DNA of 7,405 bases from an uncultured Lysobacterales bacterium (GCA_946886865.1 CAMPJI010000105.1:1-7405), one strand, 5' to 3'; counted from the first letter of the stretch, positions 1-5,282 are shown. Notes: generated by a model from the sequence alone, not told the origin. A program made the numbers and translations.

Positions 1-2
1 GC

Positions 3-158
3 GACTCGGTGACCGTCACCGTGCTCGGCGTCAAGGGCAACCAGGTCCGTATCGGAATCACCGCGCCCAAGGACGTGGCGGTGCACCGCGAAGAAATCTA
101 CCAGCGTATCCAGCGTGGCGACGCGCCCGCGGATGACGCGAAGGATGCGGCAGTCTGA
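3..158 (+). CDS. csrA: Carbon storage regulator CsrA (RsmA), 3' part only
   Basis: The window opens inside this gene. The visible 51 codons match CsrA from about Asp16 to the C-terminus: the beta-strand region [14 protein letters not shown], then [17 protein letters not shown]. By alignment with E. coli CsrA only about 15 N-terminal residues (normally MLILTRR...) lie outside the window, giving about 66 aa in all, normal for the family. Visible residue 29 is the Arg equivalent to Arg44, which contacts the GGA motif of target RNA; the other key residues (Leu4, Arg6) are off the edge. CsrA is a homodimeric RNA-binding protein that represses or stabilises mRNAs by binding GGA motifs in hairpin loops around ribosome binding sites. 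The last 11 residues ([11 protein letters not shown]) are a variable, acidic tail. No terminator is visible after the stop; a tRNA-Ser promoter candidate begins 8 bases downstream, and the same neighbour order is found in E. coli. Confidence 0.96.
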   Translation, partial: DSVTVTVLGVKGNQVRIGITAPKDVAVHREEIYQRIQRGDAPADDAKDAAV

Positions 159-166
159 GGAAAGGT

Positions 167-195
167 TTGCCGCGCGTGGGGTGAGCCGTTATGCT
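167..195 (+). promoter_or_regulatory. Sigma70-type promoter for tRNA-Ser
   Basis: TTGCCG (167-172) and TATGCT (190-195) are separated by exactly 17 bases. Transcription would begin around 202, about 22 bases before the mature tRNA. The stretch after the -10 box (TCCCGCCCGC) is very GC-rich, as in discriminators of stable-RNA promoters under stringent (ppGpp) control. Predicted from sequence only; read-through from csrA may also contribute. Confidence 0.6.
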
Positions 196-224
196 TCCCG
201 CCCGCACGAAGTTGGATGTGCCGC

Positions 225-317
225 GGAGAGTTGCCCGAGTGGCTGAAGGGGCTCCCCTGCTAAGGGAGTATAGGGTTTATAGCTCTATCGAGGGTTCGAA
301 TCCCTCACTCTCCGCCA
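225..317 (+). tRNA. tRNA-Ser (anticodon GCU)
   Basis: A complete class II tRNA of 93 nt with encoded CCA. The acceptor stem is GGAGAGT (225-231) paired with ACTCTCC (307-313), followed by discriminator G314 and CCA 315-317. The anticodon stem CTCCC/GGGAG (252-256/264-268) encloses loop CTGCTAA, with anticodon GCT at 259-261. A long variable arm with an ATAG/CTAT stem (270-273/285-288) and a GAGGG-TTCGAAT-CCCTC T-arm follow. It decodes AGC and AGU. It sits between csrA and tRNA-Arg, as serV does in E. coli. No strong terminator follows; a small GCCGC/GCGGC hairpin (326-330/338-342) has no T-run. Confidence 0.98.
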
Positions 318-406
318 GTTATACCGCCGCCCTGCAAGCGGCATGACACCGCCCGCGGAATCGATCCTGCGATGCGGTGGACGAGTCGAAAAGGTCGAGA
401 AAATGT

Positions 407-435
407 TTGACGGGATTCGCTCCAGTCGCCATAAT
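407..435 (+). promoter_or_regulatory. Sigma70-type promoter for tRNA-Arg
   Basis: TTGACG (407-412) and CATAAT (430-435) are near-consensus and separated by exactly 17 bases. The predicted start point, near 442, is only a few bases before the mature tRNA at 447. A-rich patches just upstream (389-392 and 400-403) resemble a weak UP element. This suggests that tRNA-Arg is transcribed independently of tRNA-Ser. Confidence 0.72.
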
Positions 436-446
436 TCTCCGACTAC

Positions 447-523
447 GCGCCCGTAGCTCAGCTGGATAGAGCACCAGGCTACGAACTTGGGGGTCGGAGG
501 TTCGAATCCTTCCGGGCGCGCCA
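447..523 (+). tRNA. tRNA-Arg (anticodon ACG)
   Basis: A complete 77-nt tRNA with encoded CCA. The acceptor stem GCGCCCG (447-453) pairs with CGGGCGC (513-519), followed by discriminator G520 and CCA 521-523. The anticodon stem CCAGG/CTTGG (474-478/486-490) holds loop CTACGAA with anticodon ACG at 481-483. The T-arm loop TTCGAAT is intact. A34 would be deaminated to inosine by TadA, so it reads CGU, CGC and CGA. It corresponds to argV/Y/Z/Q downstream of csrA-serV in E. coli, but there is only one copy here. Confidence 0.98.
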
Positions 524-525
524 AT

Positions 526-569
526 AAAAAGAAAAAAGCCGACGGGTCGCCCGTCGGCTTTTTTCTTTT
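526..569. terminator. Strong bidirectional intrinsic terminator
   Basis: AGCCGACGGG (537-546) and CCCGTCGGCT (550-559) form a perfect 10-bp GC-rich stem with a TCG loop. A-T pairs extend it (532-537 with 559-564). On + the stem is followed by TTTTTTCTTTT; on - it is followed by an equally T-rich TTTTTTCTTTTTA. It can therefore end the tRNA-Arg transcript on + and the alpha/beta hydrolase transcript, whose stop codon is at 657, on -. Confidence 0.92.
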
Positions 570-656
570 CCGGAACTGGCGGCGCCGTTCCCTTGGACAT
601 GTCGCAACCTGCGACAGCCGTGACGACGCAGGCGGCGTCTTACCCGGGTGATCGTT

Positions 657-1520
657 TCAGAACCGAGTACCGCGGCCCATGCCCAGGCACAGCCAGTCGG
701 CGACGGCATCGGGTGTGCGCATCCAGGCGAAGTGATCGGCGTCGGTATCGACGTGGACGGCGTCCATGCGCCGGGTATATGTGCGTGCCTCCGGCAGCTT
801 CGACAGCAGGAAATCGAGCGAGGATGTCGGCGCAAGCCAATCGTCCTCCAGCACCACGGCGCGCACTTCAGGTGCAGCCGTGCGCATGGCACCGTCCAGG
901 TCGATGTCCATGCCCTGCGCCGCGTAGCGGCCCGTTCGAGCGCTCGCCGCCCAGTCCGCCATAACGCCGGGGGCCTCTTGCCCCCCGAAGCCGATGCGCC
1001 GGCCGGGAAGGGCGCCCATTTGCCTGGCCAGCCACGGCAGGAACCGGTAGGCCAGCGGAAGCCCGAACCGCAGCGGGCGCGGAAACGCGCGCCAGTAGGG
1101 CGCGCCGCTGGCCACCAGCCAGAGATTGCGCGTCGCCTCGCCCGGCGACAGTCCGAGGTGGCAGCAGGCCAGTTGCCCGCCCAGGCTGTGGCCACCGACC
1201 ACGCGCGTGAGGTCAGGCAGCCGCGCGCGCACAACGGCCGCGCTCGCGGGCAGGTCGAGCGTGAGGAGCTCGCGATAGCCCCAGTCGCACCCGCGGCCGG
1301 CGCGCAGCGAACTGCTGCCATGCCCGCGCCATTCGTGGATGAAGGTGGCCACCCCATGCCGGGCTAACGACTCGGCGAACGGCCGGTAATGGCGCGCGGC
1401 CACGCCCAGCGCCGGCAACCACAGCAATGTCGCCACGGGTTCGTGTGGCACGGTTGCGGACACCGAGAACCGGTGTCCGTCGTCCGCGTGCACGGAAACG
1501 TCTTCGATATCCATGCTCAC
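657..1520 (-). CDS. Alpha/beta hydrolase family protein
   Basis: 287 aa, probably cytosolic; no signal peptide or membrane segment is seen. The nucleophile elbow GGHSLGG (residues 109-115) places the catalytic Ser at 112. Likely partners are Asp226 or Asp227 (in VVLEDDWLAP) and His263 (in ADHFAWMRTPDAV). The N-terminal TLLWLPALGV and HEWRGHGSS (about 63-70) are the usual early core strands and oxyanion-hole region, and residues about 140-215 would form the cap. The fold resembles the S33/COG4757-type hydrolases; the substrate cannot be told and it may be an esterase or lipase. The start is GTG, overlapping the thiD stop as GTGA, so translation is probably coupled; no clear Shine-Dalgarno sequence is visible. 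An in-frame ATG two codons on (1512-1514) is an alternative start. It is the last gene of the thiD unit; the link to thiamine is positional only. Confidence 0.85.
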   Translation of the reverse strand: MSMDIEDVSVHADDGHRFSVSATVPHEPVATLLWLPALGVAARHYRPFAESLARHGVATFIHEWRGHGSSSLRAGRGCDWGYRELLTLDLPASAAVVRARLPDLTRVVGGHSLGGQLACCHLGLSPGEATRNLWLVASGAPYWRAFPRPLRFGLPLAYRFLPWLARQMGALPGRRIGFGGQEAPGVMADWAASARTGRYAAQGMDIDLDGAMRTAAPEVRAVVLEDDWLAPTSSLDFLLSKLPEARTYTRRMDAVHVDTDADHFAWMRTPDAVADWLCLGMGRGTRF

Positions 1521-2332
1521 GGCGCGCGTGCCGCGCCGAAATGGTCGAGCACGACCGCGGGCCCAAGGCCGGGCCGGTAGCTCGAAGCCAAGGCGCGCGC
1601 GATGTAGGCGGTGCCGGCCTCGCAGGCGCCATGTACGGTCAACCCGCGGCAGAGCTGGGCGGCGATGGACGACGCCAGCGTGCAGCCGGTGCCATGGCCT
1701 TCCACCGCCAGACGGCGGTGGGTGAACACCGTGGTGCCCCCGCCATCCAGCAGCCGATCGACCACGTGTTCGCCTTCATCCAGATGCCCGCCCTTGAGCA
1801 GCACCGATCGCGCACCGACGGCATGCAGTGCCTGCAGCGCCTCGTCGGCGTCGGCGGCCGTTGCGATGGTGCGATCCAGCAGGAGTTCGGCCTCGGGGAT
1901 GTTCGGCGTGAGCACGGTCGCCAGCGGAAGCAGGCGGGTACGCAGCGCGTCCAGCGCGTCCGGTTCCAGCAACCGCGCGCCCGATGTAGCGACCATCACC
2001 GGGTCCAGGACCACGTGCGATGGCGCGTGATGCTCCAAGGCATCGGCCACCACGTGGATGACCTCGGCGGTGGCGAGCATGCCCAGTTTGACCGCGCCGA
2101 TACGGAAGTCCTCGAAGCAGGCGTCCAATTGTGCGCGAAGCATCGCGACGGGTGGCACGTGTACCGCGGTGACGCCGCGCGTGTGCTGAGCAGTCAGTGC
2201 GGCGATGGCGCACAGGCCATGCACGCCGTGCGCGGCAAAGGTCTTGAGGTCGGCCTGGATGCCGGCCCCACCGCCGGAGTCCGAACCGGCGATGGTGAGT
2301 GCGCAAAGGGGACGGGTGTCGGTGGAAGTCAT
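1517..2332 (-). CDS. thiD: Hydroxymethylpyrimidine/phosphomethylpyrimidine kinase ThiD
   Basis: 271 aa, the usual length for a stand-alone ThiD (no ThiE fusion). It phosphorylates HMP to HMP-P and then HMP-PP, the pyrimidine half of thiamine, in the cytosol. Ribokinase-like motifs appear in order: [18 protein letters not shown] at 15-32 (substrate site), VKLGML at 81-86, DPVMVATSG at 110-118, TPNIPEAE at 142-149, VLLKGGH at 177-183 (Lys180, equivalent to Lys176 of the Salmonella enzyme) and GTGCTLASS at 214-222 (anion hole, with Cys217 equivalent to Cys213). ATG at 2332 is the only good start; the only nearby purine-rich match is GGGAC, buried in a leader hairpin. No THI-box CTGAGA is visible in the 136 bases upstream, so TPP-riboswitch control is not indicated. 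The next gene overlaps its stop codon. Confidence 0.96.
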   Translation of the reverse strand: MTSTDTRPLCALTIAGSDSGGGAGIQADLKTFAAHGVHGLCAIAALTAQHTRGVTAVHVPPVAMLRAQLDACFEDFRIGAVKLGMLATAEVIHVVADALEHHAPSHVVLDPVMVATSGARLLEPDALDALRTRLLPLATVLTPNIPEAELLLDRTIATAADADEALQALHAVGARSVLLKGGHLDEGEHVVDRLLDGGGTTVFTHRRLAVEGHGTGCTLASSIAAQLCRGLTVHGACEAGTAYIARALASSYRPGLGPAVVLDHFGAARAP

Positions 2333-2341
2333 GCGGGCATT

Positions 2342-2379
2342 GTCCCGTGTTTCGCCGGGACTCGCCGCCTCCTTGCGGC
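2342..2379 (-). promoter_or_regulatory. Tandem leader hairpins upstream of thiD, one displaying AAGGAG
   Basis: Read on the minus strand, the first hairpin is GCCGC-AAGGAG-GCGGC (2379 to 2364), a perfect 5-bp stem with a hexaloop. The second is GTCCCG-GCGAAACA-CGGGAC (2361 to 2342), a perfect 6-bp stem ending 9 bases before the thiD ATG. AAGGAGG is a near-ideal anti-16S sequence but lies about 35 bases before the ATG with no in-frame start between; folding the second hairpin would shorten that distance. CANGGANG in a hexaloop also fits the CsrA/RsmA target style. The structures are seen in the sequence; a regulatory role is inference. Confidence 0.4.
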
Positions 2380-2381
2380 AA

Positions 2382-2460
2382 CCTGTAGGAGCGCTTCAGC
2401 CGGGATCGTGATGCGCATGGGCAGCCCCATTTGCGATCGCGGCTGAAGGCGCTCCGACCG
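2382..2460. repeat. REP-like extragenic palindrome
   Basis: Left arm GGAGCGCTTCAGCCGGGATCG (2388-2408) pairs with right arm CGATCGCGGCTGAAGGCG plus CTCC (2434-2455), with one mismatch and one single-base bulge. The apex holds a second small stem, ATGGG-CAGC-CCCAT (2417-2430). TGTAGGAGCG...CTTCAGCCGCGAT is the pattern of REP-like elements scattered between genes in Xanthomonadaceae and in pseudomonads. It fills the gap between the phoH-like gene and thiD, both on -, and could dampen read-through or stabilise the upstream mRNA 3' end. There is no T-run, so it is not a typical terminator. No RAYT transposase is present in the window. Confidence 0.7.
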
Positions 2461-2468
2461 GGCCGGCG

Positions 2469-3878
2469 TCAGAGCACCTCGGACGCGTAGTCGGCCAGGC
2501 GCGAACGCTCGCCGCGGCGCAGGGTGACGTGCGCGCTGTGCGGCCAATGCTTGAACCGGTCCACGGCGTACGTCAGGCCCGACGTCGTCTCGGTGAGGTA
2601 GGGCGTGTCGATCTGCTCGACGTTGCCCAGGCACACGATCTTGGTGCCCGGGCCGGCACGGGTGATCAGCGTCTTCATCTGCTTGGGCGACAGGTTCTGC
2701 GCTTCGTCCAGGATCAGGTAGCGGCTGAGGAACGTGCGGCCGCGCATGAAGTTCATCGAGCGGATCTTGATGCGCGAGGCGAGCAGGTCGTTGGTCGCCG
2801 CGCGGCCCCAGCTGCCGCCTTCCTGGTTGTGCGTGAGCACCTCCAGATTGTCCGTCAGCGCGCCCATCCACGGCGTCATCTTCTCTTCCTCGGTGCCGGG
2901 CAGGAAGCCGATGTCCTCGCCGACGCTCACCGTGGCGCGCGTCATGATGATTTCGCGGTAGCGCTGCTGGTCCATGGTCTGCGCCAGGCCCGCGGCCAGC
3001 GCCAGAAGGGTCTTGCCGGTGCCGGCCGTGCCCAGCAGGGTAACGAAGTCGACCTCCGGGTCCATCAGCGCGTTGAGCGCGAAGTTCTGCTCGCGGTTGC
3101 GCGCGGTGATGCCCCACACCGCGTGCTGGTTGTGGCGGTAGTCGTCGACGATCTGCAGCGTCACCTTCTCGTCGGTGACGCGCGCCACGCGCATCTGCGA
3201 CTCGTCGTCGCCCGGCAGGTAGAGGAACTGGTTGGGGTGCCAGTCGTCGTCTGCGCCATCTGCCCCGCCGCGGCTGATCTCGTAAAAGGTACGGCCCTTG
3301 TCGGTCCAGGACTTCAGGTCCTTGCCGTGGCGCTGCCAGAAGTCCTCGGGCAGGGCGGTCGCGCCGGTGTAGAGCAGGCTGAAGTCGTCCAGCGCGCGGT
3401 CGTTCTCGTAGTCCTCCGAGACGATGCCGGCGATCGATGCCTTGATCCGCAGGTTGATGTCCTTGGACACCAGCACCACCGGCACGCCGGGGTCGGACTC
3501 CTTCAGTGCCAGCACTGCCCCGAGGATGTGGTTGTCGGGGATGACCGCACCGAAGCGGCGGCCGGCGTCGAAGCTCTCGGTCTGGAAGCGCAGCTTGCCG
3601 ATGCTCTGCGCACCACGCAGCTGCAGGCCCTGCGGCCGGCTGAGGGTGATGCCGTCGCGGATGCGGTCGGTGCCCTCGATCTCGATCAACTCGTTGAGGA
3701 ACCGGCTGACCTGCCGCGCGTTGCGGCTGGCCTCCGACGTGCCCTTCTTGCCGTTGTCCAGCTCCTCGATGACCTGCATCGGCAGGTAGACGTCGTGTTC
3801 CTCGAACTTGAACAGCGCGGTCGGGTCGTGCATCAGGACGTTGGTGTCCAGCACGTAGATGCGCTTGCCTTTGGTCAT
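2469..3878 (-). CDS. PIN domain - PhoH NTPase (PhoH2/YlaK-type)
   Basis: 469 aa from ATG 3878, close to the usual length of this two-domain family (COG1875). The N-terminal PIN nuclease domain spans about residues 5-150, with acidic residues typical of the metal site: Asp11 in VLDTNVLMHD, Glu38/39 in QVIEELDNGKKG, Asp115 in PDNHILGAV, and Asp140. The C-terminal PhoH ATPase domain spans about 255-469, with Walker A GTAGTGKT (283-290) and Walker B LILDEAQN (388-395), plus a GNVEQID sensor-like segment (418-424). Characterised PhoH2 proteins act as ATP-dependent, sequence-preferring RNase/RNA helicases, so a role in RNA turnover is likely but not shown. The start is set by GGAG (3885-3888) six bases upstream; the frame stays open to 4064, but the added 62 residues overlap bcp and are Arg/Pro-rich, as in shadow translation. 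No antitoxin-like small ORF precedes it. Confidence 0.93.
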   Translation of the reverse strand: MTKGKRIYVLDTNVLMHDPTALFKFEEHDVYLPMQVIEELDNGKKGTSEASRNARQVSRFLNELIEIEGTDRIRDGITLSRPQGLQLRGAQSIGKLRFQTESFDAGRRFGAVIPDNHILGAVLALKESDPGVPVVLVSKDINLRIKASIAGIVSEDYENDRALDDFSLLYTGATALPEDFWQRHGKDLKSWTDKGRTFYEISRGGADGADDDWHPNQFLYLPGDDESQMRVARVTDEKVTLQIVDDYRHNQHAVWGITARNREQNFALNALMDPEVDFVTLLGTAGTGKTLLALAAGLAQTMDQQRYREIIMTRATVSVGEDIGFLPGTEEEKMTPWMGALTDNLEVLTHNQEGGSWGRAATNDLLASRIKIRSMNFMRGRTFLSRYLILDEAQNLSPKQMKTLITRAGPGTKIVCLGNVEQIDTPYLTETTSGLTYAVDRFKHWPHSAHVTLRRGERSRLADYASEVL

Positions 3879-3884
3879 CGAGAG

Positions 3885-3888
3885 CTCC
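3885..3888 (-). promoter_or_regulatory. Ribosome binding site fixing the phoH-like start
   Basis: GGAG on the minus strand lies six bases before ATG 3876-3878. It supports this start over the longer open frame reaching 4064, which would run into the bcp coding region. Confidence 0.8.
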
Positions 3889-3929
3889 AGTCGGGTAGGG
3901 GCACTGCAGGGGACAACGGGGAGTGCGGG

Positions 3930-4005
3930 ACGCATGCGTCGCAACCGGCCAACGCACGGCAAAACGCCGCCACGGTCCCGGGTGCCGGGGTGGCGACGCA
4001 TGCGT
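3930..4005. repeat. 17-bp inverted repeat between bcp and phoH-like gene
   Basis: ACGCATGCGTCGCAACC (3930-3946) is the inverted complement of GGTGGCGACGCATGCGT (3989-4005), with one mismatch. Each arm itself contains the perfect palindrome ACGCATGCGT, so the same 10-mer is present twice in the 139-bp spacer. The 42-base loop is GC-rich and has an inner CGGC-AAAAC-GCCG hairpin. No T-run follows, so it is not a simple terminator for bcp. It could be a double operator upstream of the phoH-like gene or an intergenic repeat family; neither can be decided here. Confidence 0.6.
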
Positions 4006-4017
4006 GGGCGGCGGGGA

Positions 4018-4491
4018 TCACTGGGCGGCGGCTGCCTTGAGTTCGTCGAGCACGGCCTGGGCATGCCCGGCGACCTTCACCGGCCGCCATGTCCGGGCGA
4101 TGACACCGGACGGGTCGATCAGGAAGGTGCTGCGCTCGATGCCCATCACCTTCCGGCCGTACATGTTCTTTTCCTTGATCACGCCGAAGGCGTTGCAGAC
4201 CGCCTCGCTCTTGTCGCTGACCAGGTCGAACTTGAAGCCCTGCTTGGCGCAGAAGTTCTGGTGCGACTTCACCGAGTCGCGCGACACGCCCAGGACAGTC
4301 GCCCCCAGCTTGCGGAGCTTCGGCAGCAGGGCATTGAAGTCGTTGCCTTCGGTGGTGCAGCCCGGCGTGCTGTCCTTGGGATAGAAGTACAGCACCAGCC
4401 ACTGGCCGGCGTAATCGCCGAGGGGCGCGGTGGTGCCGCTGGACAGTTCGAGCGGCAGGTCGGCAGGTACGGTGTCGCCGGTGTCGAGCAT
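4018..4491 (-). CDS. bcp: Thioredoxin-dependent peroxiredoxin Bcp (PrxQ)
   Basis: 157 aa, full length for the Bcp/PrxQ family. It reduces H2O2 and organic hydroperoxides in the cytosol using thioredoxin. The active-site segment YFYPKDSTPGCTTEGNDF (35-52) gives peroxidatic Cys45, with Thr42 and Pro43 of the conserved PxxxT/SxxC pattern; Arg120 in GIERSTFLID is the usual active-site Arg. The position of the E. coli resolving Cys (Cys50) is Asn50 here. A Cys at 81 (NFCAKQGF) lies 36 residues after the peroxidatic Cys, as in the Cys47/Cys83 pair I recall for Xylella fastidiosa PrxQ, so it is probably the resolving Cys. Cys99 is extra. ATG 4491 is preceded by GAGG. It lies 11 bases after gcvR on the same strand, and gcvR-bcp is a conserved pair in Gammaproteobacteria. 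Confidence 0.96.
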   Translation of the reverse strand: MLDTGDTVPADLPLELSSGTTAPLGDYAGQWLVLYFYPKDSTPGCTTEGNDFNALLPKLRKLGATVLGVSRDSVKSHQNFCAKQGFKFDLVSDKSEAVCNAFGVIKEKNMYGRKVMGIERSTFLIDPSGVIARTWRPVKVAGHAQAVLDELKAAAAQ

Positions 4492-4502
4492 GCAGTGCGT
4501 CC

Positions 4503-5063
4503 TCAGAACTTCATCGGATCCATGATGGCATCCAGGTTGAGGTGGTCGCAGAACTCCAGGAAATCATCGCGCAGCGCGGCGATGTGCATGTTCGCCGGCA
4601 CGCCGATGGTCACCTGGGCGGAGAACATATCCGCGCCGGTCTGCATGGCGCGGTAGCGCGAGCAGTGCAGGCTTTCGATGGTGATGCCCTGGCGGTCGAA
4701 GAAGTCCGCCAGCTGGAAGAGGATGCCGGGCTTGTCGCTGGCGACCACTTCGACCACGTACGGCAGCAGGTTGGACTGCACCTGCTTGGCGCCGGTGCGG
4801 TACCAGATCAGTTTGAGGCCTTCCTCGCGCTCCAGGCGCGTCAGCATGGCCTCGAGCTTGGCGACCGCATCCCAGGAGCCGACCGCCAGTGCGGTCACCG
4901 ACACATCACGACCCACCGTCGAGAGCCGGGCGTCCACCAGATTGCAGCCGCTGTCGCTGATGCGGCGGGTCACCGACAGCAGGGGCGACTCCGGATGCGT
5001 GGTGTACGCATTGATCAGCAGGTGGTTTTCGTTCGGCGACGGCCGGGAAGCGGAATCAGTCAA
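4503..5063 (-). CDS. gcvR: GcvR-like two-ACT-domain regulator
   Basis: 186 aa, the normal length for GcvR. Two ACT domains are visible: about residues 14-90 (LLINAYTTHPESPLLSVTRRI, which begins the first) and about 102-180 (YVVEVVASDKPGILFQLADFF, which begins the second). In E. coli GcvR binds glycine and represses the glycine cleavage operon by contacting the activator GcvA; it does not bind DNA itself. Whether this homologue has the same partner cannot be seen. The start is TTG (5061-5063): the upstream frame offers no ATG or GTG, and the family N-terminus follows directly. The ribosome binding site is weak (GCAGG about 8 bases before). It is followed by bcp after 11 bases and diverges from dapA, exactly the E. 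coli gene order. Confidence 0.9.
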   Translation of the reverse strand: MTDSASRPSPNENHLLINAYTTHPESPLLSVTRRISDSGCNLVDARLSTVGRDVSVTALAVGSWDAVAKLEAMLTRLEREEGLKLIWYRTGAKQVQSNLLPYVVEVVASDKPGILFQLADFFDRQGITIESLHCSRYRAMQTGADMFSAQVTIGVPANMHIAALRDDFLEFCDHLNLDAIMDPMKF

Positions 5064-5090
5064 GGCGGCGCCTGCGGTAGGTGCGGACAG

Positions 5091-5112
5091 CCGGTGCCGG
5101 GGTCGGCACCGG
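5091..5112 (-). promoter_or_regulatory. Perfect GC hairpin in the gcvR leader
   Basis: CCGGTGCC (5091-5098) and GGCACCGG (5105-5112) form a perfect 8-bp stem with a 6-base loop, ending 27 bases before the gcvR TTG start. The octamer GCCGGTGC inside it (5090-5097) recurs at 5162-5169 in the promoter region, so it could be a protein binding site rather than an RNA structure. Function unknown. Confidence 0.4.
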
Positions 5113-5152
5113 GAATGAACGGCAGCGGTGGAAACGGCGGCCGCGCGCAGCC

Positions 5153-5182
5153 AGCATACTTGCCGGTGCTTTCACGCCGCAA
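5153..5182 (-). promoter_or_regulatory. Candidate gcvR-bcp promoter
   Basis: On the minus strand, TTGCGG (5182-5177) and TATGCT (5158-5153) are separated by 18 bases. Transcription would start near 5146, giving a leader of about 83 nt that contains the 5091-5112 hairpin. It overlaps the dapA promoter candidate almost completely. Confidence 0.5.
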
Positions 5183-5189
5183 GTAACAT
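5160..5189 (+). promoter_or_regulatory. Candidate dapA-bamC promoter
   Basis: TTGCCG (5160-5165) and TAACAT (5184-5189) are separated by 18 bases. The start point would be near 5196, leaving a leader of about 100 nt before the dapA TTG. It faces and overlaps the gcvR promoter candidate, so the two cannot be occupied by RNA polymerase at the same time. Confidence 0.48.
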
Positions 5190-5282
5190 CGGGCGCTGCA
5201 TTCTGGCCCTGCGCGCCGTCCCGCACGCTCGCCCCGGTGGCCGTCGACCCGCACGTCCGCACTCCACTCCCACGCTCCACGC

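Noticed and set aside
321..346. GCCGC/GCGGC hairpin after tRNA-Ser as a terminator.
   Set aside because: The stem is only 5 bp with a 7-base loop and no T-run, so it cannot be called an intrinsic terminator.
285..600. Small minus-strand open frames across the tRNAs, with peptides such as PEGFEPPTPKF and APGRIRTSDPQVRSLVLYPAELRA.
   Set aside because: These are antisense translations of tRNA genes, a well-known source of false database proteins; the tRNA folds explain the sequence fully.
1427..2446. A 339-codon + strand open frame opposite thiD and the hydrolase.
   Set aside because: Long antisense frames are expected in high-GC DNA. The translation is Arg/Gly/Gln-rich with no recognisable domain, while the minus strand encodes clear families with motifs.
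2333..2468. TPP riboswitch upstream of thiD.
   Set aside because: No CTGAGA/ACCTGA THI-box elements are seen; the spacer is explained by a REP-like palindrome and two small hairpins.
2529..4040. A 503-codon + strand open frame opposite the PIN-PhoH gene.
   Set aside because: It mirrors the codon frame of the real gene, has a biased Val/Leu/Arg/Ala composition, and has no motif; the opposite strand has PIN, Walker A and Walker B motifs.
3879..4064. Longer N-terminus for the PIN-PhoH protein (62 extra residues), or a small upstream antitoxin partner as in PhoAT-PhoH2.
   Set aside because: The extra residues overlap bcp and are Arg/Pro-rich, and a good GGAG site marks ATG 3878. No small antitoxin-like ORF with its own start and ribosome binding site is visible in the 139-bp spacer.
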